Shown in pieces: positions 1 to 8,564 of a stretch of DNA of 64,000 nt. The notes below the pieces were generated by a model. That model was not told the origin of the DNA. It ran no database searches and saw nothing but the letters and a program-made list of their open reading frames with translations. Both the position numbers and the translations under genes were made by a program. The stretch comes from CAVPTL01 sp963729195 (GTDB lineage: Bacteria > Actinomycetota > Thermoleophilia > Gaiellales > JAICJC01), in the NCBI GenBank assembly GCA_963729195.1, contig CAVSNF010000025.1, positions 124,001-188,000 of the forward strand, written 5' to 3'. How positions within the stretch are numbered: position 1 is the first letter of the stretch; each line of letters begins with the position of its first letter.

Positions 1-195
1 CACCTCGGCCACCACGCCCTGGTGATCAGGCGTGTCGACCAGTGCATCCAGCCTGGCCACATCCTCCACCCGGGCCGAGTCGGGCAGCCATTCGAGCGTC
101 TCCCCCGCGCGGCGCGAGCACCACACCACGCCCACCTCGCGGCGGCCGCGAAGCGCCTCGCGAACGGCCTGGCGGCCGTGGATCAGCTCAGTCAC
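1..195 (-). CDS. rlmB: 23S rRNA 2'-O-ribose methyltransferase RlmB/TrmH family, N-terminal part (cut by window edge)
   Basis: Only the first 65 codons are present. They begin at a GTG at 195 and read VTELIHGRQAVREALRGRRE, then run to DTPDHQGVVAEV. The GRxAVxEALR start and the HQGVVA motif are typical of the substrate-binding N-terminal domain of RlmB-type SpoU enzymes, which methylate the ribose of a 23S rRNA guanosine. The catalytic knotted domain lies outside the window. The GTG overlaps the cysS stop by 8 bases, the usual cysS-rlmB coupling. TrmH-like paralogues cannot be told apart from this fragment. Confidence 0.8.
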   Translation of the reverse strand, partial: MTELIHGRQAVREALRGRREVGVVWCSRRAGETLEWLPDSARVEDVARLDALVDTPDHQGVVAEV

Positions 196-1483
196 GGTGG
201 TACAGCTCGTATCCTGACGCGCCGTCACGGACATCCCACCCGGCGGCCCCGATCTGGTCGCGCAGGCGGTCGGACTCGGCGTAGTCGCCGGCCGCTCGAG
301 CCGCCTGCCGGGCCTCTGCCAGCGCCACCACCTCCGCGGGTGCTTCCGGCTCGCGGGCGAGACCGCCCAGCCCCAGCACCTCCAGCACCTCCACGATCGA
401 GTCGCGGGCGCTGGGCGGAGCCTCGAACAGCAGCGCGAGTGCACGGGGGGTGTTGAAGTCGTCGTCGAGCACCTCGCGCACCCGGCGGATCAGATCGGGA
501 TCGCTACCGCTGCCCGAGCGGAGCTTCTCGCGGAGGGTCGCGCACGCAGCCCCGGCCTGGGCAAGTGCGTCCTCGGTGTAGTCGATCGGGCCGGAGTAGT
601 GCCCGCGCAGCAGGAACATGATGAACGTCTCCACCGGCATCCGGTCGAGCGCGTCATGCAGCCGCTCGATGTTTCCCCGCGACTTCGACATCTTCTCGCC
701 CGAGAGCTGCAGCATGCCGTTGTGCGCCCACACCTGGGCGAAGGGACGACCGGCCGCGCACGACTGGGCCAGCTCGTTCTCGTGGTGGGGAAAGATCAGG
801 TCGCGTCCGCCGCCGTGCACGGCGAACTCCCGGCCCAGGAACTTCTCGGCCATCGCCGAGCACTCGATGTGCCATCCCGGCCGGCCACTGCCCCAGGGCG
901 ACTCCCAGGCGACGTCCTCATCCGGCTTCTGCGCCTTCCACAGCGCGAAGTCGAGCGGATCACGTTTGTGCTCACCCGGTTCGATCCGCCCGCTCGACTC
1001 CAGCTCGTCGGGCCGCTGGCCGGAGAGCGCGCCGTACGGCTCGAACGAGCGCACCGCGAAGTACACGTCTCCCCCGGCCTCATAGGCCTGGCCGCGGTCG
1101 ATCAGCTCCTGGATCAGGGCGATGATCTCTGCGATCGTCTCGGTGGCCCGCGGCTCCTCGTCGGGGCGGCCGATGCCGAGCCGGTCGGTGTCGGCGAAGA
1201 ACCACTCGGTCATCTCCTGCGCCAGCTGCGCCGAGCTGATTCCGCGCTCGCGCGCGGCAATGATGATCTTGTCGTCGACGTCGGTGATGTTCTCGACCAG
1301 CAGCGCCGGCTGCCCCACCCAGTCGAGATAGCGGCGCATCAGCTGGAAGACGACGTACTGGCGGGCGTTGCCCACATGGATGCGGCCGTACACGGTGGCC
1401 CCGCAGGTGTAGATCCCGATCACGCCGTCGCTTCCGGGCACGACCTGCTTGAGCTCGCCGGTGAGGGAGTCGCGCAGCCTCAT
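188..1483 (-). CDS. cysS: Cysteinyl-tRNA synthetase
   Basis: Class I aminoacyl-tRNA synthetase that charges tRNA-Cys in the cytoplasm. The 431-residue frame is intact. CGATVYGRIHVGNAR near residues 27-41 holds the first zinc cysteine and the HIGH-type motif (HVGN). WHIECSAMA holds the second zinc cysteine, and EKMSKSRGN is the KMSKS loop. It is about 30 residues shorter than the E. coli enzyme. The first residues match CysS (CGATVY), not the mycothiol ligase MshC (CGITPY). The ATG overlaps the gltX stop by four bases (ATGA), so the two are probably translationally coupled in a gltX-cysS-rlmB operon. Confidence 0.95.
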   Translation of the reverse strand: MRLRDSLTGELKQVVPGSDGVIGIYTCGATVYGRIHVGNARQYVVFQLMRRYLDWVGQPALLVENITDVDDKIIIAARERGISSAQLAQEMTEWFFADTDRLGIGRPDEEPRATETIAEIIALIQELIDRGQAYEAGGDVYFAVRSFEPYGALSGQRPDELESSGRIEPGEHKRDPLDFALWKAQKPDEDVAWESPWGSGRPGWHIECSAMAEKFLGREFAVHGGGRDLIFPHHENELAQSCAAGRPFAQVWAHNGMLQLSGEKMSKSRGNIERLHDALDRMPVETFIMFLLRGHYSGPIDYTEDALAQAGAACATLREKLRSGSGSDPDLIRRVREVLDDDFNTPRALALLFEAPPSARDSIVEVLEVLGLGGLAREPEAPAEVVALAEARQAARAAGDYAESDRLRDQIGAAGWDVRDGASGYELYHRD

Positions 1484-2610
1484 CCTGCCACCACGCCGTT
1501 GGCCCGGCGAAGCACCTCATCGCGACCGAGCGCGACCAGCACCGACCACAACTCGGGCCCGCGCGGCCGGCCGGTCAGCGAGAGCCGCGCCTGTCGCAGG
1601 GGGATCTCGCGGCGGCGAAGCTCGTCCACCAGCGACCGGGCCTGAGCCTCGTCGAGATGCTCGGGATACTCGGCCCGCGCCTCCGCAAGCGCCGGCAGCG
1701 GCAGCGGATCGGGCGGCTCCAGCACGCTTGCGACCAGGTCGCCGACCTCGGCCAGGGTGTGGGCACCATGCAGTGCCGGGGCCATTCCCACCACCGTCTC
1801 GCGAGGAGTCCCCGCCGGGCACCAGGGCAGCGCCAGATCCGCCAGCCGGTCGGGCGAGAGGGCCGAGATGTAGGCCGCCGACAGCGAGCGCAGCTTGGCC
1901 GGGTCGAGCCGCACCTCGCCGCGGGCGATCCGCTCAGGCCGAAAACGCTGCACCAGCTCGTCCAAGGTCATCAGCTCGCCCGGACCCGAGGTGGCCACCA
2001 GCCCCAGCTGGTTGACGACCGCGGCCGGCGGGTAGCCGTCGGAGCGCAGCTCGCCGATCGAGGATGCCCCCTCGCGCTTGGACAGCTTGCCGTGCTCGCC
2101 CAGCACGACGGCATGGTGGATGAACTCCGGCGGCTCGACTCCCAGCGCACGGGCGGCGGCCACGTGCAGCGGCATGTTCGGCAGGTGATCGTTGCCGCGG
2201 ATCACGTGGGTGATGCCGAAGTCGGCGTCGTCGACCACGCTGGCCCAGTGGTAGGTGGCGCGGCCGTCGGAGCGCAGGATCACAAACGGCGGCACTCCCT
2301 CGCCGCGCAGCTCGATGGCGCCGTCGCGGATGCCGGTGCCGGTCGCCTGGGTGGCAGCTTCGCGGTAGCGATCGAAGCGCTCGCTCTGGTGCACGGGGCC
2401 CTCGTCCCAGCCGAGACCGAGCCAGCGCAGATCGTCCAGGATTCCCGCCTCGAGATCGGGGCGGGACCGGTCGCTGTCGGTGTCGTCGATGCGAAGCAGC
2501 ATGCTGCCGCCCTGCGATCGCGCAAACAGCACGTTGATCAGGGCTGTGAGCGCGCTTCCCAGGTGAAGCGAGCCGGTGGGGCTGGGCGCGAAGCGGACGC
2601 GGACAGACAT
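1480..2610 (-). CDS. gltX: Glutamyl-tRNA synthetase (short form)
   Basis: Class I synthetase charging tRNA-Glu. The 376-residue frame is intact. FAPSPTGSLHLGS (residues 7-19) carries the HIGH-like motif, RIDDTDSDRS the glutamate/ATP site, and KLSKR (175-179) the KMSKS loop. The loop sits about 60 residues earlier than in E. coli GltX, so the insert with the zinc-binding segment is reduced. About 200 residues follow it, which separates this protein from the truncated GluQ enzyme. It is first of the cluster gltX-cysS-rlmB, and its stop overlaps the cysS start. It could be discriminating or non-discriminating; gatCAB is not in the window. Confidence 0.93.
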   Translation of the reverse strand: MSVRVRFAPSPTGSLHLGSALTALINVLFARSQGGSMLLRIDDTDSDRSRPDLEAGILDDLRWLGLGWDEGPVHQSERFDRYREAATQATGTGIRDGAIELRGEGVPPFVILRSDGRATYHWASVVDDADFGITHVIRGNDHLPNMPLHVAAARALGVEPPEFIHHAVVLGEHGKLSKREGASSIGELRSDGYPPAAVVNQLGLVATSGPGELMTLDELVQRFRPERIARGEVRLDPAKLRSLSAAYISALSPDRLADLALPWCPAGTPRETVVGMAPALHGAHTLAEVGDLVASVLEPPDPLPLPALAEARAEYPEHLDEAQARSLVDELRRREIPLRQARLSLTGRPRGPELWSVLVALGRDEVLRRANGVVAG

Positions 2611-2635
2611 GCGCCTAGGGTATAGGGCTGCCTGC

Positions 2636-3625
2636 CTACGAGGCGCTGCCGTCGGGCCGGCGCGACAGTCCGGCCAGGTGCTGCACCACTCGGGCGCAGA
2701 CCGCCTTCACCTCGGAGCGGTCGTCGGTGTACTGGTTGGGCTTGAAGCAGATGGCGGTGTACCCCTGCTCGACCTGCGGGCGCGCGCCGGCCAGGGCGAC
2801 GTCCAGATCGGCCACCGATGAGCCGTCGGGGAAGGTTGCCTGGATGCCGCCGATCAGCTCCAGATCGGCGGCGTCGCGTCCGGCCTCGGCCATGGCCCTG
2901 CGAAGCGTCGCCAGCTCCTCCGCGGTTGGCGAGCCGAAGGGATGAAATCCGCTGCCGTAGCGCACCAGCCGGCGCAACACCGGCGGACGCAGCTGCATTC
3001 CACCGAACCACATGCGCGGCCCTTCGGGACGCCACGGCTTCGGCTCGAGGTAGGTGTCCTCGAAGTTGAAGAACTGTCCGGCGAAGCTCGCCGGGGTCTC
3101 CGTCCAGGCAATCCGCATGGCCTCGAGCTGTTCGTCGAGGATCGCGCCGCGGCGGCGAAACGGCACCCCCAAGGCCCGGTACTCGTCCTCATGCCAGCTC
3201 ACGGTCGGCTGGACGATCAGGCGGCCCTTGGTGAGCAGGTCGAGGGTGGCGAGTTGGTTTGCGAGCAGCAGCGGATGGCGCAGCGGAGCGATGATCGCGG
3301 CCAGCGCGATTCGGATCCGCTCGGTGCGCGCAGCGATCGCCGCCGCCAGCAGCATCGAGTCCGGCCACGGCGTGGCCGGATCCTGATTGCCCGGCGCCGC
3401 GTACGCGCGCGGGTTGCCCATCACACCGCTCGAGCCCGACGACGGTCCCATCACGACGTGCTCGGACAGCATCACGGTGTCGACCCCCGCCTGCTCCGCT
3501 TCGACCGCGACCTGTACCAGGTCGTCGAGATCCCGCGGATCCACGATCGTCCAGTTCTCGCTCAGCACGAGCACCGCGCCGGGCGGGCGGTCGGGCGCGG
3601 GAGTGTCGGGTCGGTGGTCGGTCAT
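2636..3625 (-). CDS. LLM-class (luciferase-like, probably F420-dependent) oxidoreductase
   Basis: The 329-residue intact frame has the luciferase-like TIM-barrel pattern: DLDDLVQVAVEAEQAGVDTV near the start, LSEHVVMG, TERIRIALAAIIAPLRHPLL, and FNFEDTYLEPKPWRPEGP followed by MWFGG. Such enzymes use reduced F420 or FMN to oxidise or reduce small substrates. F420 is inferred from the subfamily's actinobacterial context, not seen directly. The substrate is unknown. The ATG at 3625 is chosen because the longer open frame upstream runs through mutY on the other strand. The gene is divergent from mutY with overlapping -10 elements. Confidence 0.8.
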   Translation of the reverse strand: MTDHRPDTPAPDRPPGAVLVLSENWTIVDPRDLDDLVQVAVEAEQAGVDTVMLSEHVVMGPSSGSSGVMGNPRAYAAPGNQDPATPWPDSMLLAAAIAARTERIRIALAAIIAPLRHPLLLANQLATLDLLTKGRLIVQPTVSWHEDEYRALGVPFRRRGAILDEQLEAMRIAWTETPASFAGQFFNFEDTYLEPKPWRPEGPRMWFGGMQLRPPVLRRLVRYGSGFHPFGSPTAEELATLRRAMAEAGRDAADLELIGGIQATFPDGSSVADLDVALAGARPQVEQGYTAICFKPNQYTDDRSEVKAVCARVVQHLAGLSRRPDGSAS

Positions 3626-3645
3626 CGCGGTTCCATCTCTTGGGG

Positions 3646-3655
3646 ATCGTATTCT
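3646..3655. promoter_or_regulatory. Overlapping divergent -10 elements of the LLM gene and mutY
   Basis: Plus-strand TATTCT (3650-3655) is followed by six bases and then the mutY GTG, a leaderless arrangement. Minus-strand TACGAT (3651-3646) serves the LLM gene, leaving a leader of roughly a dozen bases. The two hexamers share two bases, so polymerase binding on the two strands should be mutually exclusive. Confidence 0.5.
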
Positions 3656-3661
3656 TCCCCT

Positions 3662-4444
3662 GTGAACGCGGGTACCGAGTCGGCTCTCCAGTCCGCGCTT
3701 TTGGCGTGGTACGGCCACAGTGCGGCGGATCTGCCGTGGCGGAAGACCCACGACCCGTACGCGATTCTGGTCTCCGAAGTCATGCTGCAGCAGACCCAGG
3801 TCGCCCGCGTCCTGCCGCGCTACCGCGAGTGGCTGGAGCGATGGCCGACCTACCAAGCGCTGGCTCAAGCCTCGCCCGCGGACGTGATCGTGGCCTGGTC
3901 GGGGCTCGGATATAACCGCCGCGCGGTCTCGCTGCACCGCTGCGCCCAGGCCGTGGTCGAGCTGGGCGGCTTCCCGCGAGAGCCGGCGGAGCTGCAGAAG
4001 CTGCCTGGGATCGGCCCCTACACCGCCGCCGCCTTGGCCTGCTTTGCCTTCGGCGCCGACATCGCCGCGCCGGACACCAACGCCAATCGGGTGTTGGAGC
4101 GCGCATTCGGGACAGCGGATGTACCCGTGCCCAAGGGTCGGGCATACGAGTGGAATCAGGCGCTGTTCGATCTCGGTCGCGAGATCTGCATCGCCCGCAC
4201 GCCGCGCTGCGAACGCTGTCCGCTGCAAAGCGACTGCCCCTCCCGCGGCCGCACGTACGCGCCGCTGCGCAAACAATCACGCTTCGAGGGATCGTTTCGC
4301 CAGCGGCGCAGCACGCTTCTGCGCGAGATCGCCGCAGCCGGCGAGCTGCCGCTCCACCAGGTGGATGCCGAGGTGCTGGTCTCGCTCCAAGCCGACGGCC
4401 TGGTCGAGATCGACCACGACACCGCCCGACTCCCGGCCGTGTGA
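3662..4444 (+). CDS. mutY: A/G-specific adenine DNA glycosylase
   Basis: Removes adenine mispaired with 8-oxoguanine. Intact, 260 residues. LPWRKTHDPYAILVSEVMLQ contains the catalytic glutamate helix, and LPGIGPYTAAAL is the helix-hairpin-helix. DTNANRV carries the catalytic aspartate. The cysteines in CIARTPRCERCPLQSDC follow the C-X6-C-X2-C-X5-C pattern of the 4Fe-4S cluster. There is no C-terminal NUDIX-type 8-oxoG recognition domain; instead a short tail resembles a winged segment. The GTG start at 3662 is supported by TATTCT six bases upstream, implying a leaderless mRNA. Confidence 0.92.
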   Translation: MNAGTESALQSALLAWYGHSAADLPWRKTHDPYAILVSEVMLQQTQVARVLPRYREWLERWPTYQALAQASPADVIVAWSGLGYNRRAVSLHRCAQAVVELGGFPREPAELQKLPGIGPYTAAALACFAFGADIAAPDTNANRVLERAFGTADVPVPKGRAYEWNQALFDLGREICIARTPRCERCPLQSDCPSRGRTYAPLRKQSRFEGSFRQRRSTLLREIAAAGELPLHQVDAEVLVSLQADGLVEIDHDTARLPAV

Positions 4445-4450
4445 GTCTTC

Positions 4451-4456
4451 TAGACT
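4451..4456 (+). promoter_or_regulatory. -10 element TAGACT for the MoaD-propeller gene
   Basis: TAGACT is followed by exactly seven bases and the ATG at 4464, fitting the TANNNT leaderless pattern. It begins seven bases after the mutY stop codon. Confidence 0.5.
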
Positions 4457-4463
4457 GTCGGCG

Positions 4464-5789
4464 ATGCCCATTGTCGTCTTACCGGGACCACTGCGAGAGT
4501 ACGCCGACGGCGAAGCCCGCCATCGCGTCGAGGGCGAAACGGTCACCGGTGCGCTGGCGGATCTGACCGGCCGGTATCCCGCGCTTGCTGGATGGATGCT
4601 GGACGAGCGGGGCACGCTGCGGCGGCACCTCGCGGTGTTCAAGAACGGGGATCAGTGTGACCAGGGCGCGGCGGTTGCTCCCGACGATCAGGTGATGGTG
4701 ATGACGAGCATCTCCGGCGGCTCCGACCATGTCGAGCTGTTGGTGGGCACGAAGAAGGGTCTGGTGGTGTTGTCGGGAGACCGCGGCGCAGAGCTGGCCG
4801 TGTCCGACCGGACGTTCGTCGGCACACCGGTCGAGTACGCGGTGCGTGACCGCCACACCGGCACCGTCCTGGCCGCGGCCGGCGACCCTCACTTTGGGCC
4901 GCGCATCCATCTGGCAGACGACCCGGGGGGCACGTGGCGAGCGTCGAGCGGCCCGGCGTTTCCTGCCGACGCCGACGCGGCCGTCGAACGGGTCTGGGTG
5001 ATCGCTCCGGGCGAGCGCGCGGGTGAGGTGTGGGCGGGTGTCGACCCGGCCGCACTTTTCCGCTCGCGCGATGGCGGAGAGACGTGGGAGCTGGTTCGCG
5101 CCCTGTGGGACGAGCCGTCCCGCCCAAACTGGTCACCCGGGGCGGGCGGGCTGTGCCTGCACTCGATCTGTACCTGGCCGGGTGAGCCCGACCGGCTGCT
5201 GGTCGGGATCTCGGTCGGCGGGATCTGGGTGACGGAGGACGGCGGCGAGACCTGGACAATGGGGAATGAGGGCCTCAAGGCCCCGTACATGCCGGACGAC
5301 GCCACGCTCACCACGGAGTTCTGCGTCCATCATGTGGAACGCGCCCCCAACCGGCCTGAGCGCCTGTACATGCAGTTTCACGGAGGCGTGTTTCGCTCCG
5401 ACGACGGAGGACATTCGTGGGACGACATCGCTCCCGGTTTGCCTTCGAACTTCGGGTTCCCGATCGTGGTTGACCCGGCAGACGCCGACCACGCGTTCGT
5501 GATCCCACTGAACGGCGCCGATGACCGCGTCACCGAGGCCGGCTGCGTGAGCGTGTGGGAAACCAGCGACGCCGGCGAGAGCTGGACCGAGCGCACCGAC
5601 GGCCTGCCCGGCGCGGACTCATACCTGACCATCCTGCGGCAGGCGTTCTGCCACGACGGCCGCGACCCGCTGGGGCTCTACTTCGGCGCCACCTCCGGCG
5701 AGCTGTTCGGCTCGGTCGACGGCGGCCAAAGCTGGCATACGGCCGCCCGGCACCTGCCACCCGTGCTCTCGGTACGCTCGGCTGAATAA
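4464..5789 (+). CDS. MoaD/ThiS-like domain joined to a sialidase-type beta-propeller
   Basis: One uninterrupted 441-residue frame. Residues 1-about 86 form a ubiquitin-like MoaD/ThiS domain that ends in the classic diglycine (MTSISGG). The frame continues directly with ELLVGTKKGLVVL and a propeller carrying Asp-box repeats (FRSRDGGETWELV, VTEDGGETWTMG, FRSDDGGHSWDD, WETSDAGESWTE, FGSVDGGQSWHT). In related genomes these two modules are, to my knowledge, usually separate neighbouring genes. No stop occurs near the junction in any frame, so one missing or extra base cannot explain the fusion. With the diglycine internal, sulfur-carrier activation would require cleavage. The TAA stop lies inside a palindromic repeat. 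Function unknown. Confidence 0.75.
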   Translation: MPIVVLPGPLREYADGEARHRVEGETVTGALADLTGRYPALAGWMLDERGTLRRHLAVFKNGDQCDQGAAVAPDDQVMVMTSISGGSDHVELLVGTKKGLVVLSGDRGAELAVSDRTFVGTPVEYAVRDRHTGTVLAAAGDPHFGPRIHLADDPGGTWRASSGPAFPADADAAVERVWVIAPGERAGEVWAGVDPAALFRSRDGGETWELVRALWDEPSRPNWSPGAGGLCLHSICTWPGEPDRLLVGISVGGIWVTEDGGETWTMGNEGLKAPYMPDDATLTTEFCVHHVERAPNRPERLYMQFHGGVFRSDDGGHSWDDIAPGLPSNFGFPIVVDPADADHAFVIPLNGADDRVTEAGCVSVWETSDAGESWTERTDGLPGADSYLTILRQAFCHDGRDPLGLYFGATSGELFGSVDGGQSWHTAARHLPPVLSVRSAE

Positions 5790-5811
5790 CGGTGCCTGGC
5801 ACCGTTATTCA
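5783..5811. repeat. Palindromic repeat, copy 1
   Basis: A perfect inverted repeat: 14-base arm TGAATAACGGTGCC, a central T, then the exact reverse complement. It sits between two convergent genes and supplies both stop codons: TAA (5787-5789) of the plus gene and TGA (5811-5809) of the minus gene. As RNA it would fold into a 13-bp hairpin with a three-base loop. Confidence 0.95.
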
Positions 5812-7043
5812 CCGGTCGGGGCGGAAGGGGTGGAGCCAGGCGGGGCTGGGGCCGGAGGCGAGTTCGGCCACGGCGGTTGCGGTGGCGGCTGCCAGGGTGA
5901 TGCCGAGCATGCCGTGGCCGGCGGCCACGATCACGCCCGGAGCGCGCGGGTGTTCGCCTAGGTAGGGAAGGCTGTCGGGAGTCGCCGGCCGCAGGCCGGC
6001 GAGCCCCTCGTCGTCCGGCGGGAGATCGGTCGGGAAGCTCGCGGACGTAGCGTGCGGTGTCGGTGAGGAGCTGCAGCGCCCGCCGCCGATTCGGCCGGGC
6101 CGAGGTCGCCCCGATCTCGAAGAAGCCACCCACGCGGGTGTGGTCGTCCATCGGACTCAGCCCGATCTTGGCCTCGCACAGGTACAGCGCCCGGCCGATC
6201 TCCGGACCGGCCACATCGGCCGCGTAGCCCTTGGCGCCGATCAGCGGCAGCCGGATCCCGAGCGGCCGCACCAGCCCGGCGGTGCCCATCCCGGTTGCCA
6301 GCACCACCTTCTCGGCGTCCAGCCGCAGCCCGTCGGCATCCACCCGCCAGCCCCCGCCAACCGGGCTGAGCGACCGTACCGGGCGGCCCTCGAGCACCGT
6401 CACGCCGCGCGGCTCGATCGCCGCCCGCAGGCCGTTCATGAACGACACCGGATCGACGTGGCGATCGCTGTCCGAGAGGATCGCCGCGGTGACATGCTCG
6501 CTCACCGCCGGCTCGAGCTCGCGCGCCTCGTCGCCACTCAACCGCTGCGGGTTGCCCTCGAAGCCGAGCTTGGCCAGCTCCGCGAAGGTCAGGTCAAACC
6601 AGTGCAGGCCGTGCTTCGAGAGCGCCACCGCCATCAGCCCCTGGGAGTGCATCTCGAACTCCACCCCGTCGGCTCGCATCGCGTCCAGGTCGGCGAGGGT
6701 GCGCGAGCTGAGCCGAAGCAGCGCCTCCACCCCGCGGTTGAACGTCGAGATGCGGCTGTTGAGCGTGAACCGCGACAGCCACCGCACCCAATCGAGCTGG
6801 GCGCGAGGGCGGATCACCAGCGCCCCCCGAGGATCGAACGCCGACCGCAGCCCGGCCGCTGACCATCCCCGGCGCCGCCAGCGGCGTGCTCAGGCTGGGA
6901 GTGACCCAGCCGACGTTCACTCGCGATACTCCGGCTCCCACGGTACGGGCCTCGACCAGAGTCACGGAGTGACCGTCGCGCGCCAGTGCCCAGGCACACG
7001 AGAGGCCGATCGCTCCCGCTCCCACGACCACGATCTCGGCCAT
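5809..7043 (-). CDS. FAD-dependent D-amino-acid dehydrogenase/oxidase (DadA-like), frameshifted
   Basis: Starts MAEIVVVGAGAIGLSCAWALA, a GxGxxG FAD-binding fold. The middle (FEMHSQGLMAVALS, VLEGRPVRSL, EKVVLATGMGTAGL) and the end (GLAGLRPATPDSLPYLG, GVIVAAGHGMLGITLA) match DAO-family oxidoreductases such as DadA, which oxidise D-amino acids or N-methylated amino acids. The three pieces lie in different frames, with shifts near 6850 and 6035. It is the last gene of the long coupled operon. Its ATG overlaps the preceding SDR stop (TGATG), and its own TGA is inside the palindromic repeat. The substrate is not certain. Confidence 0.75.
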
Positions 7044-7771
7044 CAGAAGGTCGCCGTCAGCCCGCCGTCGACGGTCAGCACGCTGCCGCTGACATAGCCC
7101 GCCGACTCGCTGGCCAGCCAGGTCACATGGGCGGCGATCTCCTCGGGCTCCGCCCCGCGCCCGGCGGGCAGCCGAGCGGGCCGCAGGTAGTCGTTGCGAA
7201 ACCAGTCGGATTCCAGATCGGCCAGCCGGGTGCGCACGAATCCGGGGGCGACCGCGTTGACCGCGACCCCCTTGGCCGCGAGCTCGACGCCAAAGCTGCG
7301 AGTCGCGTTCTCGAGCCCCGCCTTGGCGACGTCGTAGGCGACCGTCCCCACCGCACCCAGCCGGGCGTGCACGGAGGTGACGTTGACGATCCTCCCGTAC
7401 CCGCGCTCGACCATGCCGCGGGCGACGATCTGCATCAGAAACACGGGCGCGTCGAGATTGACCGCCAGCACCCGCCGCCACTCCTCCCGCTCGAACTCGA
7501 GCACCCCGGCGCCGGCGGGGATCCCGGCGCAGTTCACCAGCACGTCGAGCGGCCCCAACTCGGACTCGATCTGCTCCACCGCCGCCGGGAGCCCGGCGGC
7601 GTCGGCGAGATCATGGGTCACCCAGCTTCGCGCAACGCTCTCGGCAGGCTGGGCCTCGACATCGATCACACCGACCGCAGCGCCCTCGGCCGTGAGCCGG
7701 TCGACCACCGCCCGGCCGATCCCCATCGCCCCTCCGGTCACCAGCGCCCGGCGTCCATTCACCAGCGACAT
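7043..7771 (-). CDS. Short-chain dehydrogenase/reductase
   Basis: Intact SDR of about 242 residues. RALVTGGAMGIGRAVVDRL is the NAD(P) site, LVNCAGIPAGAG the NAG-type motif, and VTSVHARLGAVGTVAYDVAK holds the Ser-Tyr-Lys catalytic set. APGFVRTRL and GSVLTVDGG are the usual C-terminal signatures. The aspartate after the second strand (GVIDVEAQ) suggests NAD preference. The ATG at 7771 is preferred over the TTG one codon upstream because it forms TGATG with the oppF stop. It overlaps DadA by one base, so it belongs to the same coupled operon. Confidence 0.85.
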   Translation of the reverse strand: MSLVNGRRALVTGGAMGIGRAVVDRLTAEGAAVGVIDVEAQPAESVARSWVTHDLADAAGLPAAVEQIESELGPLDVLVNCAGIPAGAGVLEFEREEWRRVLAVNLDAPVFLMQIVARGMVERGYGRIVNVTSVHARLGAVGTVAYDVAKAGLENATRSFGVELAAKGVAVNAVAPGFVRTRLADLESDWFRNDYLRPARLPAGRGAEPEEIAAHVTWLASESAGYVSGSVLTVDGGLTATF

Positions 7772-8564
7772 CAATGCTCCCTCTCAGATGTGTCGCGACG
7801 CGTCCGACCCGCCCAACCCGGAATCGACTCGACCAGCGACTGAGTGTACGGGTGACCGGGCGCCTCCAGCAACTGGTAGGTCGATCCTCGCTCCACCACC
7901 TGCCCTTCCTTCATCACCAGCGCCTCCTCGGTCATGTAGCGGATCACGGCCAGGTCGTGGGAGATCAGCACCAGCGCCAGCTCGCGCTGGCGGCGCAGCT
8001 CCAGCAGCAGGTTGAGGATCTGGGCCTGCACCGACACATCCAGTGACGAGGTGGGCTCGTCGGCGATCAGCACGCTGGGCGAGCAGGCCAGCGCCCGGGC
8101 GATGCCGACCCGCTGGCACTGGCCGCCGCTCAGCTCCCGCGGCCGGCGGCGCATCGCATCCTTCGGCAGCCCGACCTGGTCAAGAGCTCCCCAGCCCGGT
8201 CGCGCGCCTCGCGCCGACCGAGGCCCTCCCAGTGCTCGAGCACCTCGGCGACCGCGTCCAGACCCGACATGCCGCCGTTCAGCGAGCCGTACGGATCCTG
8301 GAAGATCATCTGGACGTTTCGGCGCTGCGGATCGGTGCGGCGGACGTCCTTCCACGCGCGCCCGTCCACCAGCACCGAGCCCGAGCTGGGGTGAAAGCAG
8401 CCCGACCAGCACCCGCCCGAAGGTGGTCTTGCCCGAGCCGCTCTCGCCGACGATCCCCACCGATGTCCCGGCGTGCACGTCCATGGTCGCGTTCTCGAGG
8501 CCGGGGTGGCGGCGCCGGGGTAGCGCACCCCGGCTTCAGACGCGGTCAAGATCGGCTGACTCAC
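7771..8564 (-). CDS. oppF: Oligopeptide/dipeptide ABC transporter ATP-binding protein (OppF/DppF type), frameshifted
   Basis: Second ATPase of the opp system. The GTG start at 8564 has a strong ribosome site (AAGGAGGT, five bases upstream) and overlaps the oppD stop as GTGA. Visible motifs are GIVGESGSGKTT (Walker A), MIFQDPYGSLN (Q-loop), RELSGGQCQRVGIARAL (signature), VLIADEPTSSLD (Walker B), and the C-terminal GHPYTQSLVESIPGW typical of Opp/Dpp ATPases. The frame is broken near 8500, 8395 and 8190. It energises import through OppB/OppC. Confidence 0.82.

Noticed and set aside
188..1483. Mycothiol ligase MshC instead of CysS
   Set aside because: The active-site start is CGATVY with HVGN, the CysS pattern; a tRNA-binding C-terminal part is present and rlmB follows.
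2636..4276. A 546-codon minus frame covering the LLM gene and mutY
   Set aside because: Only the part from 3625 down is LLM-like; the upstream part is the shadow of mutY.
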